Assembly (NCBI GenBank): GCA_035559775.1
Contig: DATMAU010000018.1
Coordinates: 66,685-130,684, forward strand
Origin: AG1 sp035559775
GTDB taxonomy: Archaea > Thermoproteota > Thermoprotei_A > Sulfolobales > AG1
Reading direction: 5' to 3'
Length of the DNA: 64,000 nucleotides
The notes under the pieces are model-generated. The model did not search any database and was not told the DNA's origin. It was given only the letters and a program-made list of their open reading frames with translations. The translations under genes were made by a program, and so were the position numbers. Of this stretch, positions 16,532 through 24,348 are shown piece after piece. Position 1 is the first letter of the stretch; the number at the start of each line of letters is the position of its first letter.

Positions 16532-16745
16532 CTTTCAATTCTATAGCAGATCTTCCGATCTATTTGCGGATCTTTTTTTGATATTTATGGCTATGTGGGG
16601 GACTAATCGCCCCCGGAGGGCCTGTCTCTATAGCAGATCGACTCACACGGGATCTCTATTTTGGATCACTCAGTTCTATAGTAGATCGACTTTACCATTA
16701 TTTTATTCTTATCTAGCTTATAAATATAGATTCTCTTTTAGGTGT
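16532..16745 (-). repeat. Inverted copy of the 9.2-9.4 kb decayed CRISPR block
   Basis: On the minus strand, repeat units start at 16690, 16641 and 16555, spacings of about 49 and 86 nt, against 44 and 84 nt in the 9.2 kb copy. The last unit (16555-16532) is close to full length and ends ATTGAAAG. Sequence between units is also shared, including a GGGGG...CCCCC hairpin whose loop differs (CATAGA against CGATTAGT). A GCTTATAAGCTAGATAAG-like flank is shared too. I judge identity at roughly three in four bases by eye. Confidence 0.5.
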
Positions 16746-16917
16746 ACTGTGCTTAGGTATATCTTGACTTTGCAGATCCAGCTTATTATCGTGATCTGCT
16801 GAACAAGCTATTTCGGCTTTCATGAAGCTTTATTTAGTATCGGCTCTTCTATTAGATCCTCGTTGTTTTACAGATAAACTTATAAGCTATAAAGATCTAA
16901 GCGGGCTGGGTAAAAAA

Positions 16918-17053
16918 TCGGGATGCGAGGGTTTCACTATAGCAATAAGTCTGGCGGGAATAATAAAAGAGGAGCTGTGGGTAGGTGTCGCTCTGAACTT
17001 GTCGAGGCCAGTGGAACTGATAGTAGAATCGAAAATCTACTGTAGAGTTGAGA
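16918..17053 (+). repeat. tnpB 3'-end-like element, degraded copy
   Basis: The run from GGGATGCGAGGGTTTCACTA to about 17020 matches the element at 18.1-18.2 kb, including AGGAGCTGTGGGT. A degenerate CRISPR-like unit (AATCTACTGTAGAGTTGAGAG) follows at 17033-17053. The open frame covering 16822-17094 (about 90 codons) may be the remains of a transposon-encoded protein and not a working gene. Confidence 0.4.
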
Positions 17054-17097
17054 GGCAACGATATGCTTTTAAAGAGATATTTGGTGGGTTATAATAG

Positions 17098-17946
17098 TTG
17101 AATTGGGCAGTTTTCATGGAGATTAGGGCTTTAATTGTTGATGCCCTTAACTCTGCGGAGAGGGCTAGAGGTATAAGTCCTCCTAAGAGCGTTATTGAGA
17201 TATCAGCCCTCAGGTGGGAGCTCTATGCATCGCTTCAAAATCTTTTAGATGCCTTAGCTATGATAGTCTCAGATCTAGGGTTGAGGAGGCCGAGCTCGTA
17301 TGCTGATCTGGGTATGGTTTTATACGATGCAGGGCTTATAGATGAGGAGGTTCGTGAGAATATAAAGCTAATAGCAATTACTAGGAATGTCCTGGCTCAT
17401 GCCTATAGAAGGCTGGGTTCCGAGGATCTTGATAGAATAGTTAAGGATATACTGCCTAAAGTCGAAGGTGTTGCTAGAAATGTGGAGAGGATCATGGGCG
17501 AGAAAAACATAGATCCCGAACCAATACACCTAACAAACATTAAGAGGATAGCTAAAGTGTTTGAGAAAAACAATGTCATCCTAGCCTACCTCTTCGGCAG
17601 CAGGGCTAGGGGTATGGAGAGGGAGGATAGCGATTATGATATAGCGGTACTCTTCGGCAGGACTGATGTTAGCGTGGTTGACGAGATCAGGCTAGCTATA
17701 GAGATAGCCAGAGAGCTCGGAGTACCTTCGGACAAAGTTGATATTGTAGCGCTGGACAAGGCGGATCCTTTATTAAAAATGAGGATACTTAAAGAGGGTA
17801 TAGCAATATATGAGAGATCCAAAGAGATCAGAATAAGATGGGAGAGGGAAGAATATCTAGAGATACTTAGGCAAATGGATCTATATGAAATCTATATAAG
17901 TTCAAGGCTACACAGCATTGAGCAACGTAAAGACCGCGAGCTCTAG
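17098..17946 (+). CDS. Fused HEPN-MNT protein (single-chain HepT-MntA-like)
   Basis: A 282-residue protein that carries both halves of a HEPN/MNT toxin-antitoxin module in one chain. Residues about 1-135 form the HEPN domain with the RX4HXY motif RNVLAHAY near residue 101; in HepT this is the RNase site and its tyrosine is the AMPylation target. Residues about 155-245 form the minimal nucleotidyltransferase with the GSX10DXD motif (GSRARGMEREDSDYD) near 168. A charged helical tail follows. In known systems mntA and hepT are adjacent genes, so a fusion is unusual. The start is TTG 17098; ATG 17116 is an alternative. It sits between repeat relics in an accessory island. Confidence 0.82.
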   Translation: MNWAVFMEIRALIVDALNSAERARGISPPKSVIEISALRWELYASLQNLLDALAMIVSDLGLRRPSSYADLGMVLYDAGLIDEEVRENIKLIAITRNVLAHAYRRLGSEDLDRIVKDILPKVEGVARNVERIMGEKNIDPEPIHLTNIKRIAKVFEKNNVILAYLFGSRARGMEREDSDYDIAVLFGRTDVSVVDEIRLAIEIARELGVPSDKVDIVALDKADPLLKMRILKEGIAIYERSKEIRIRWEREEYLEILRQMDLYEIYISSRLHSIEQRKDREL

Positions 17947-18098
17947 GATCGTTAGATCAGCTGAAAACAGAATCAATGACTAGCAAGCTATAAGCATCTT
18001 TTAGCTCAAATAGATATGCCACTTGGGTCTTTACTACATACCCGCATTGTGGGCTGGATATTCAAATGCAAGAAACGCAGCTTTGAACTAGATAGGCA

Positions 18099-18282
18099 GA
18101 AACTCGTATCAATTATCTAAAATACACTAGGATGTGGGGGTTTCATCATAGCAATTAGTCCGAGGAAATCTATGAAGAGGAGCTGTGGGTTGGGGTCACC
18201 TGAATGGGTGGAGGCCGAGGATATGGGCTCCAATGAAAGGAGCCCTGGGGGCTGGGAAGCCGAGGGAAGAGCGGTTGATACC
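18099..18282 (+). repeat. tnpB 3'-end/omega-RNA-like element, intact copy (left arm)
   Basis: Bases 18182-18277 match the reverse complement of 19770-19865 with one mismatch (A at 18198). Similarity continues more loosely back to GAAACTCGTATCAA at 18099. Read in one frame, the core gives CGLGSPEWVEAEDMGSNE, which looks to me like the C-terminal tail of archaeal IS200/IS605 TnpB proteins. The rest of any tnpB is missing. The DNA after tnpB normally encodes the guide (omega) RNA, so this may be an RNA relic. Confidence 0.5.
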
Positions 18283-18294
18283 AGAAGTTAACAG

Positions 18295-18912
18295 TTATGA
18301 GGCTCGAGTCCTAGTGTGTTTCTGCGATCTTCTAGGCATGTGTTCTGGGCAGTCTAGGCGGAGTCCTTCTATGCCGAGTTTTAGGTTGAGGAGTTTGCAG
18401 TAGTAGTCCCTACCTATACTGCTTCTTTTTACTGATAGGTAGCGGCATGTGAGGCATGTTCTTGTGACCTTTATTGCTCCTCTCTCGTAGAGTGATGCTA
18501 TGTATTTCAGAAGGATCTCTAGGATCTTTTCCTTCTCCTCCCTGCTTACCACGCTCTCCAAAGCCTCAACGGCTTTCAAATGCCACTGTTTCAGATCTTT
18601 AGCAAGCTCCTCCCCTCTCTGTGTGAGGCTCAGCATGCTGGATCTCCTGTCGGTCTCTATAGCTCCCTTAACTACTAAGCCTTTTTTAACCAGTGCGTTG
18701 ACCGAATCGCTCACAGCTGGTTGGGAGATCCCTAGCTCCTGTGAGAGATCCCTGATCCTTCTCCTCTCGCCAGGGCTATCGCTTAAAAAGATAAGGATCT
18801 GTGCCTGGAGGAGCGTGATACCATACCTCTTAGCCCTGCCCATGATCATGAACCTATATGCCCTAGAGATCCTCTCGATCGCGGCTACGATTTTGCTTGC
18901 TGCATCGCTCAA
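18295..18912 (-). CDS. MarR-type regulator with C-terminal cysteine cluster
   Basis: About 205 residues. The winged helix has recognition helix ISQPAVSDSVNALVKKGLV and wing DRRSSMLSLTQRG, as in MarR proteins. The C-terminal extension, rare in MarR, carries CLTC, then YYC, then LDCPEH: four cysteines that could hold zinc or an iron-sulfur cluster. TTG 18912 is chosen because AGGGGT precedes it; the frame stays open 90 nt further upstream. The protoglobin gene lies directly upstream on the same strand, so the regulator is probably co-transcribed with it or controls it, perhaps sensing O2, NO, CO or redox state. That sensing role is inference. Confidence 0.78.
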   Translation of the reverse strand: MSDAASKIVAAIERISRAYRFMIMGRAKRYGITLLQAQILIFLSDSPGERRRIRDLSQELGISQPAVSDSVNALVKKGLVVKGAIETDRRSSMLSLTQRGEELAKDLKQWHLKAVEALESVVSREEKEKILEILLKYIASLYERGAIKVTRTCLTCRYLSVKRSSIGRDYYCKLLNLKLGIEGLRLDCPEHMPRRSQKHTRTRAS

Positions 18913-19039
18913 AAAGACCCCTAATAGACAGTAGATATGATCAAATATATATAGAAAATATACAGATCTCTGTGGAAGGGTTTGGAACAGATCTTCTGGC
19001 AATGCTAGCTATATGGTTTGTTAAAAAAGAGATCCCCTA

Positions 19040-19621
19040 TCACCAGTCCCCCTCTTTAACGTAAGGGTAGCTCCATATAGCTATCTGGAGCACTATTGAT
19101 TTGAACCACGCGTTATACATCTTCTCAACAACATCGGGAGGATCGCCTTTTCTAGCTAGAAACGGCTTTATGGTTGCCGTTATGGGGTATATGAACGCTA
19201 CCATATATCTAAACGGTATATGGGGCACTGTGTCCACATTATCCACCCTCCCCTTCTTAGTCCTATGATGCCTCAATCCAATCTCGTATTGATAGTCAAG
19301 CCACGCCCTATCATACTCCCTGCACGTTGTATCGAGTATCCATTGCCCAAACCTCTTCCTAACCTGTAGCAAGTACTTCTCTATAGGCTGCCCAGTCTCG
19401 CGGTCTGAGAAGTAGTAAACCAGGTGCTCGTTAGAACCAACCCAGCTGTACCAGAGATCCAGTATATCCTCCACCTGATCCTTAAGAACCTCACAGGCTC
19501 TCCTTAAGTATCTGGAATCCTCCTCGCCCAGCATCACAGTCTTCTTGAGGAGCTCGAAGTCCTGGTCTGTTATCGGGGATCTAGGGACATTTCCATACGC
19601 ATAGCCCGGAATCTGCTGCAT
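19040..19621 (-). CDS. pgb: Protoglobin
   Basis: A 193-residue archaeal protoglobin, closely matching what I remember of the Aeropyrum pernix protein: ITDQDFELLKKTVMLGEEDS, ILDLWYSWVGSNEHLVYYFS, LDTTCREYDRAWLDYQYE and the proximal-histidine block IGLRHHRTKKG. Protoglobins bind O2, CO and NO at heme and act as sensors or gas handlers; some catalyse carbene and other oxidative chemistry in vitro. ATG 19621 follows GGGGAG; a TTG lies one codon earlier. A TATA box is at 19654-19666. The downstream MarR gene is the likely partner. The pair is enclosed by inverted repeats. Confidence 0.93.
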   Translation of the reverse strand: MQQIPGYAYGNVPRSPITDQDFELLKKTVMLGEEDSRYLRRACEVLKDQVEDILDLWYSWVGSNEHLVYYFSDRETGQPIEKYLLQVRKRFGQWILDTTCREYDRAWLDYQYEIGLRHHRTKKGRVDNVDTVPHIPFRYMVAFIYPITATIKPFLARKGDPPDVVEKMYNAWFKSIVLQIAIWSYPYVKEGDW

Positions 19622-19653
19622 CAAATCTCCCCAGAGTAATATTAATAGGAGTC

Positions 19654-19666
19654 CTATATATATTTC
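19654..19666 (-). promoter_or_regulatory. TATA box for the protoglobin/MarR unit
   Basis: The minus strand reads GAAATATATATAGG about 33-45 nt before the protoglobin ATG, with a GGGGAG ribosome binding site between them. Confidence 0.45.
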
Positions 19667-19766
19667 GCTATAGTTTTACAGACCGTGGCCCCACACTCTT
19701 CATATATCAACAAAATAGTAGATCAATCTCCTGGACGGGGTTCAGGCTTAATCGCGATTATTTTTA

Positions 19767-19958
19767 TACCAACCGCTCTTCCCTCGGCTTCCCAGCCCCC
19801 AGGGCTCCTTTCATTGGAGCCCATATCCTCGGCCTCCACCCATTCAGGCGACCCCAACCCACAGCCCTCCTTCATAGCTTTACACTAGTTCATTGCCGTG
19901 GAGGAATCCTCACATCCTGGTGTATTTTAGATACATGTTTATTGATACGAGTTTCTAC
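19767..19958 (-). repeat. tnpB 3'-end/omega-RNA-like element, intact copy (right arm)
   Basis: Inverted partner of 18099-18282. The 96-nt core (19770-19865) differs by one base. In this copy the presumed tnpB tail frame contains a TAG (in ATGAACTAG), so it can no longer encode a full tail. The element ends with GCGGTTGG then TATAAAAATA. Confidence 0.5.
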
Positions 19959-20051
19959 TATCAAGATCGATTTGCATTATCAGAATGAAAGAATAAAAGA
20001 TAAAGCTTCAGGTGGTTTGGAGTTTGATATGGAGTAGTTATTGAGATCGGT

Positions 20052-20130
20052 TGGTGCGGCGGCCGGGATTTGAACCCGGGATTTCCGGCGTGGCAGGCCG
20101 GCGTCCTAGACCAGGCTAGACGACCGCCGC
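20052..20130 (-). tRNA. tRNA-Gly(GCC)
   Basis: The minus strand folds as a standard tRNA. The acceptor stem is GCGGCGG (5') with CCGCCGC (3'), the discriminator base is A, and CCA is encoded in the genome. The anticodon loop CTGCCAC gives GCC for glycine, and the T arm is CCCGGGTTCGAATCCCGG. There is no intron in the anticodon loop. Without CCA the gene spans 20055-20130. Confidence 0.95.
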
Positions 20131-20236
20131 CTATTATATCTTAGTATGGGTGGGGCTTATATTTATCTCCTAGCTTGCTCTTTTGATTGTTTCTCGGTTT
20201 TCACTCGGTTTGGTGTAGGTTAGCTTTCCCGGAGTT

Positions 20237-21742
20237 GTGTTTAAATATGTTTTCTTGTTATTGTTAGTATTGGTTTCTGCTGTGGGGCGTGGCGCGCTTT
20301 TTGGTGGGAAGGGGGCTGTTCTTGTGGTTGTTGTTCTTGGTGTTTTTATGAGTGCTGTCGATATTACAATAGTTGTTCTCGCTCTCCCCAGCATTGCTCA
20401 GGATCTAGGCTCTGGTCTTGGTCCTGTGGTCTGGGTTATACTCTCCTACTCCCTCGTGATCTCTTCCCTCACAACCCAGCTGGGGAGGCTTGGTGATGCT
20501 TTTGGCAGGGGGTTTATGTATAACCTTGGTCTTATCATATTCTCCCTCGGCTCTCTATTATGTGGTTTATCGACGAGCGGTTCTATGCTCGTAGCCTCTA
20601 GGGTTGTTCAGGGTATAGGGGCTTCGATGATCCAGGCTAATAGTGGGGCTGTCATAGCTGATCATTTCGAGGCCTGGGAGAGGGGGAGGGCTTTCGGCTA
20701 CACAGCCCTCGGATGGAATACGGGGGCTATCGTGGGGATCGTTCTCGGGGGCTTGATCGTAACCTATATTGGGTGGAGATATATATTCCTAATAAACGTC
20801 CCCATAGGATTAATACTCTCTGCAATAGGCCTCAAGGCTATAAAGAGTAGGCGGGGAGCCCCAGGGTGCTTCGACATACCCGGTGCTTCGATCCTCTTCC
20901 TCCTTCTCCTCCTAGTATCGATAGCGTCTTACAGATCTATATTTGAGGGTCTCTCACAAAGCGTATCTATACTCACAGCTGCGAGCCTCCTGCTCCTCGC
21001 ACTCTTTATATTGGTTGAGAGAAGATCTTGGAACAACTCTTCACAGAGATCCTCATGCCCAGTAATAGACCTCAGGATCTTTGGTAACAGATACCTATCA
21101 TACTCACTCCTAGCAGCATTCCTCCAAAGCGTTGGCATGTTTGCATCATCCTTCATACTAACCCTCTACCTCCAGGGCGTGAGAGGCCTAACACCGTTCG
21201 AGACATCCCTGCTCCTACTACCAAGCTACCTCATATCCAGCGTGATAGCACCAATAGCCGGAAGACTATCCGATAGATACGGCTCTAGAATCCCTGCAAG
21301 CCTCGGGATATCCCTCATGCTCTCCTCCTCAACGATCTATGCATTGACACTAGATCCCAGAATGTCTTTGGAATACATAGTGGTCATATCGATCGTGGGT
21401 GGCATAGGATCCTCGATCTTCTTCCCAGCAAACAACAGAGCAGTGATGGTGAGCGCCTCAAGCGACATATACGGGGGAGTCTCAGGACTCCTAAGAACAC
21501 TTAACAACATAGGCACACTGCTAAGCTACTCAATAGCTATAGCTGTTTCATCAACAACAGTTCCGAGGGATATCGCCCTCACAGCATTCCTAGGCGAAAG
21601 GGTTATCGGGGGCGTCGGGGCCGGCTTCGTAGAGGGCCTCAGATCCTCGTTCGCAGTATCAGCAGCAATACTCCTGGTCACACTGATCCTATCGATCCAG
21701 AGGGGCGGGGAGGATTTAAAGCATGGGAACACCACTAGATAG
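20237..21742 (+). CDS. DHA2-family MFS drug/solute exporter (14 helices)
   Basis: A 501-residue carrier of the EmrB/QacA (DHA2) type, which exports drugs or other small molecules against protons. Typical features are FMSAVDITIVVLALPSIA in helix 1, GRLGDAFGRG in loop 2-3, VVQGIGASMIQANSGAVIAD in helix 4, the helix 5 motif GWNTGAIVGIVLGG, and GWRYIFLINVPIG. The true start may lie later than GTG 20237, because a hydrophobic leader precedes the first conserved helix. The HIT gene starts some 10-20 nt after the stop, so they are likely one unit. G/T-rich synonymous codons at its start give way to A/C-rich ones at its end. Confidence 0.85.
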   Translation: MFKYVFLLLLVLVSAVGRGALFGGKGAVLVVVVLGVFMSAVDITIVVLALPSIAQDLGSGLGPVVWVILSYSLVISSLTTQLGRLGDAFGRGFMYNLGLIIFSLGSLLCGLSTSGSMLVASRVVQGIGASMIQANSGAVIADHFEAWERGRAFGYTALGWNTGAIVGIVLGGLIVTYIGWRYIFLINVPIGLILSAIGLKAIKSRRGAPGCFDIPGASILFLLLLLVSIASYRSIFEGLSQSVSILTAASLLLLALFILVERRSWNNSSQRSSCPVIDLRIFGNRYLSYSLLAAFLQSVGMFASSFILTLYLQGVRGLTPFETSLLLLPSYLISSVIAPIAGRLSDRYGSRIPASLGISLMLSSSTIYALTLDPRMSLEYIVVISIVGGIGSSIFFPANNRAVMVSASSDIYGGVSGLLRTLNNIGTLLSYSIAIAVSSTTVPRDIALTAFLGERVIGGVGAGFVEGLRSSFAVSAAILLVTLILSIQRGGEDLKHGNTTR

Positions 21743-21752
21743 GGGATAGCCC

Positions 21753-22202
21753 ATACCCTACTGCGTGTTCTGCGAAATAGTGCGTGGGAGAGAAGCATCG
21801 TGGAGGATCTATGAGGACAACGAGATCATAGCATTCCTAGACAAATACCCAATAAGCTACGGCCACGCTCTAATAGCACCAAAAGAGCATTACGAAAACG
21901 TTATAGAGACACCCCCAAACCTAGTCTCAAGAGCATTCATAGTAGCAAGAGCCCTTGGAAAAGCAGCTATAAAAGAACTCGGTGCTAGTGGCTTCAGAAT
22001 AGTCGCTAACACAGGATCCTCAGCAGGACAGATCATATTCCACTTCCACGTCCACGTAATCCCAAGATACTCCTACGGAGACCCAGGACCCATAGAACCA
22101 AGATCAGAGATCACAGAAGAAACAGCAAGAGAAATCGTTAAGAGCTATAGAAAAGCCCTAGAGGATAGAGAGATAAAACACATGATAACAGGTGAAGCAT
22201 GA
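21753..22202 (+). CDS. HIT family nucleotide hydrolase
   Basis: A HIT (histidine triad) protein of about 145-150 residues that hydrolyses nucleotide phosphoramidates or dinucleoside polyphosphates. The triad is HFHVHVIPR near residue 105; the N-terminus reads CVFCEIVRG, whose two cysteines bind zinc in many HIT proteins. The first of these cysteines lies upstream of the only standard start (GTG 21765). The frame is closed by TAG at 21747, so the sole start that keeps both is the ATA at 21753, which lies 7 nt after GGGG. Either an ATA start is used or the first cysteine is lost. Identity is firm; start is doubtful. Confidence 0.85.
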   Translation: MPYCVFCEIVRGREASWRIYEDNEIIAFLDKYPISYGHALIAPKEHYENVIETPPNLVSRAFIVARALGKAAIKELGASGFRIVANTGSSAGQIIFHFHVHVIPRYSYGDPGPIEPRSEITEETAREIVKSYRKALEDREIKHMITGEA

Positions 22203-22653
22203 GCCGTCATCTATATTAAATCGAATCCCCTTACATCCAGAGAGACCAACAAGTCCACAGAGATCTCTGCCCCTATAAGTTGCTCGCCGCTAAGCCCAAC
22301 AGCATAGAGCTCCCATCTACTGAGGGATCATTCCCCGGATGGTTTGGGGCTATGCTCCCACCGCCATCCAGAGACGATATAGAGATCAAATCATAGCTAA
22401 AACAAAACCTATCAAAGTTTATAAACGTTCCAAGTGGAAATCAAAAAGAAAACAGCTAGCTTTCATAGGCCTCGACCTCTTCAGAAAGATCCTTACCCAT
22501 AGCTCCTCTTCGTTGCATCGCTCTGGCTGAATTCTGTGGAGAGGGAGATCTCTTCATCCTAGCTCTCTACTCAGCCAGCTTGGATCTTTATGGATGCTTG
22601 TGGAACAATATATATTATTCCTAGCCGGTTTGTATGGATTGTAGCTAGAGTAG
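22203..22653. other. Intergenic stretch with a second copy of a short repeat
   Basis: No convincing gene. At 22271-22320 lies the partner of the 16.27 kb repeat. Here AGCATAG (22301-22307) can pair with CTATGCT further on (about 22349-22355), with an inner CCATC/GATGG pairing, so this copy too can fold into a hairpin. Confidence 0.4.
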
Positions 22654-23772
22654 CTAGATATGCTTCTGGATTGCTGCAGCGAGTATGGGGTCTGGTACTG
22701 TGTAGTGTTCGTCTCGCTTCTCTATCAAGCCTGCCTTGATGAGTCTCTGGAGAAGTGTGTTGAAGTTATGATCATCTATCTCCACACCTTCGCTGAACTC
22801 TAGCGCTCTTTTCAGCTCGCTCCACCTCATAGGCTTCTGTGAGGCTAGCTTGAGTATCGTTCTGAACCTCTTCTCAGACCTTGTCCTTGCTAGGAATCTC
22901 CTCACCTCCTCAGCCTCTTGCCTAGAGGCTGTGTCCACTATATTCTCAAGATCCCTTACACCATTCACATAGCTCCACCCGAAAAAGGTTAGCCAGCCTA
23001 TGAGGCCGTCGAGCCTCTCAACAGCCTCCTCAACCACATGCCTGTTAACCGCAACACCAGCCTCGCTAAAACCCCTCTCAAGAAAATCTATAGACTCACT
23101 CTTAGAAAGCCTCCTAACCCTCACCTCAGACACAAGCCTCCCATAGAGAGGGCTCTCGGGATCCTCAACACCCAGCATGTCATAGAGTAGCCCGACCTGA
23201 GAACCAGATAGGATCACAACAAGGTTTCTCAGATGATCATATGTATAGGCAAGCAGCTTTGAGAAATCCAGGTTAAGAGGTGACAGTTCCTGGAGCTCAT
23301 CGAAAACCAGGGCAAGCCTTACACCCTCGTTTTCTGCAAACATGTTTAAGGCCTCTAGGAGGGCGGCTATATTGAATCTCTCCCTTCTCTTCCACCTCAA
23401 AGCGATCCTGGCGATGGAGAAATCGACCTCAACACCTCTAACACCTCTCAGAAGGCTTAGCAACCTATCAGCGAAACCTCTATGCATGTTTAGGAAAGCG
23501 TTAAAGGCGTTTGAGAGGCTCTCCGCAAAGCTTCTAAACGAAACACCGTATTCCGAGAGCGAGACCACTCTGCAATCAACAAATATGTGGGGGACGCTAT
23601 ACTCATTCAGGAAGGTAAGGATCAGGCTAGTCTTACCAGCCCTTCGAGGCCCTACAACAGCCACAAGCCTAGCACTCCTATAACTCCTATAGAGGTTCTC
23701 AAGCTCCTCGCTAAAATCATACAGATCCTTCCTAGAGGTCTTAGGAGCTAAATCGAAGAGCAGAACCACCAC
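22654..23772 (-). CDS. Archaeal AAA ATPase with C-terminal winged helix
   Basis: About 372 residues of the archaeal STAND-like ATPase group (PF01637 type). Walker A is VVGPRRAGKTSL, Walker B is RLALVFDELQEL, a sensor-like ILSGSQ follows, and the C-terminus has a winged helix (KPMRWSELKRALEFS onward). GTG 23772 or GTG 23769 is chosen as start. The frame stays open further upstream but crosses a palindrome and TATA-like sequence. These ATPases are often linked to mobile or stress-related loci; the precise role is unknown. The gene stands alone. Confidence 0.78.
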   Translation of the reverse strand: MVVLLFDLAPKTSRKDLYDFSEELENLYRSYRSARLVAVVGPRRAGKTSLILTFLNEYSVPHIFVDCRVVSLSEYGVSFRSFAESLSNAFNAFLNMHRGFADRLLSLLRGVRGVEVDFSIARIALRWKRRERFNIAALLEALNMFAENEGVRLALVFDELQELSPLNLDFSKLLAYTYDHLRNLVVILSGSQVGLLYDMLGVEDPESPLYGRLVSEVRVRRLSKSESIDFLERGFSEAGVAVNRHVVEEAVERLDGLIGWLTFFGWSYVNGVRDLENIVDTASRQEAEEVRRFLARTRSEKRFRTILKLASQKPMRWSELKRALEFSEGVEIDDHNFNTLLQRLIKAGLIEKRDEHYTVPDPILAAAIQKHI

Positions 23773-23783
23773 CAGTAACTGGT
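23771..23783. promoter_or_regulatory. Palindromic operator candidate at the ATPase start
   Basis: ACCAGTAACTGGT is a perfect 6-1-6 palindrome that overlaps the chosen GTG. On the minus strand GGTATAAGC lies just upstream (about 23786-23791), with a half site CCAGTTA beyond it. This is where a repressor would sit between TATA box and transcript start. Confidence 0.45.
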
Positions 23784-24012
23784 GCTTATACCAGTTAATA
23801 AACAGCGAAACACACATCCATAAATAGCATAAGATACACAAGCGCGGAGCAAGACTAAAGCAGGGATAAAGAGGTATAGTTAATGGAATCCTTAAGAGTG
23901 TTGACAAAGATCCCATACGATCTAGTGCGAGCATCCTACTATGAGAAAGCCTTCTGCATCGGAATCAAGGCTGCTTGTATTTAGTAGCAATGCTGTTTTA
24001 GATAGAAAGCCT

Positions 24013-24290
24013 TTATTTCATTAAAAGTCTCGAAGGCCTTATCTCCCTCTTCAGAGGGTCGAGGGTTAGGCCGAAGATCTCGAGGATAACCGTTCCGAGG
24101 AGGTTCTCATCGTCACCCTCTCCAAGGATCACTGGTGTGTGTCTCTCGCCATATCCTTTCAGCTCTATCATGCTTTGGAGACTTTTCTCTTGATCATGCT
24201 TCCATCTGTTAGCACTAGCTCTACTTCTCCAAGAGGATCTAAATGCTCTTATCCGTGTGCTTCACTACAGTGTCAATATATACTAAACCT
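24013..24290 (-). pseudogene. Retropepsin-like aspartyl protease remnant
   Basis: The minus strand holds the second half of a clan AA aspartyl-protease-like protein in two frames: DPLGEVELVLTDGSMIKRK, then after a one-base loss near GCATGATAG, IELKGYGERHTPVILGEGDD and LLGTVILEIFGLTLDP. In whole relatives an LVDTGAS active-site motif comes first; here it is missing. No start codon serves the first frame. It is a dead fragment and the only content of the gap between the ATPase and TRAP genes. Confidence 0.55.
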
Positions 24291-24348
24291 ATTCAGAACC
24301 AATGATGTGGGGTTGATTTATAAGATCGTTCTCTGGTTATCGATCCTG

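Noticed and set aside
16822..17094. 90-codon frame before the HEPN-MNT gene
   Set aside because: Most of it covers a degraded repeat element and a CRISPR-like unit. It has no recognisable domain, so I did not call it an antitoxin partner.
18185..18403. Frame containing APMKGALGAGKP
   Set aside because: It lies in the repeat element and in a different frame from the likely tnpB tail, and it overlaps the end of the MarR gene on the other strand. Taken as a by-product of the element.
22339..22530. 63-codon basic frame
   Set aside because: No start signal, no family marks, and it overlaps the folding repeat copy; likely chance.
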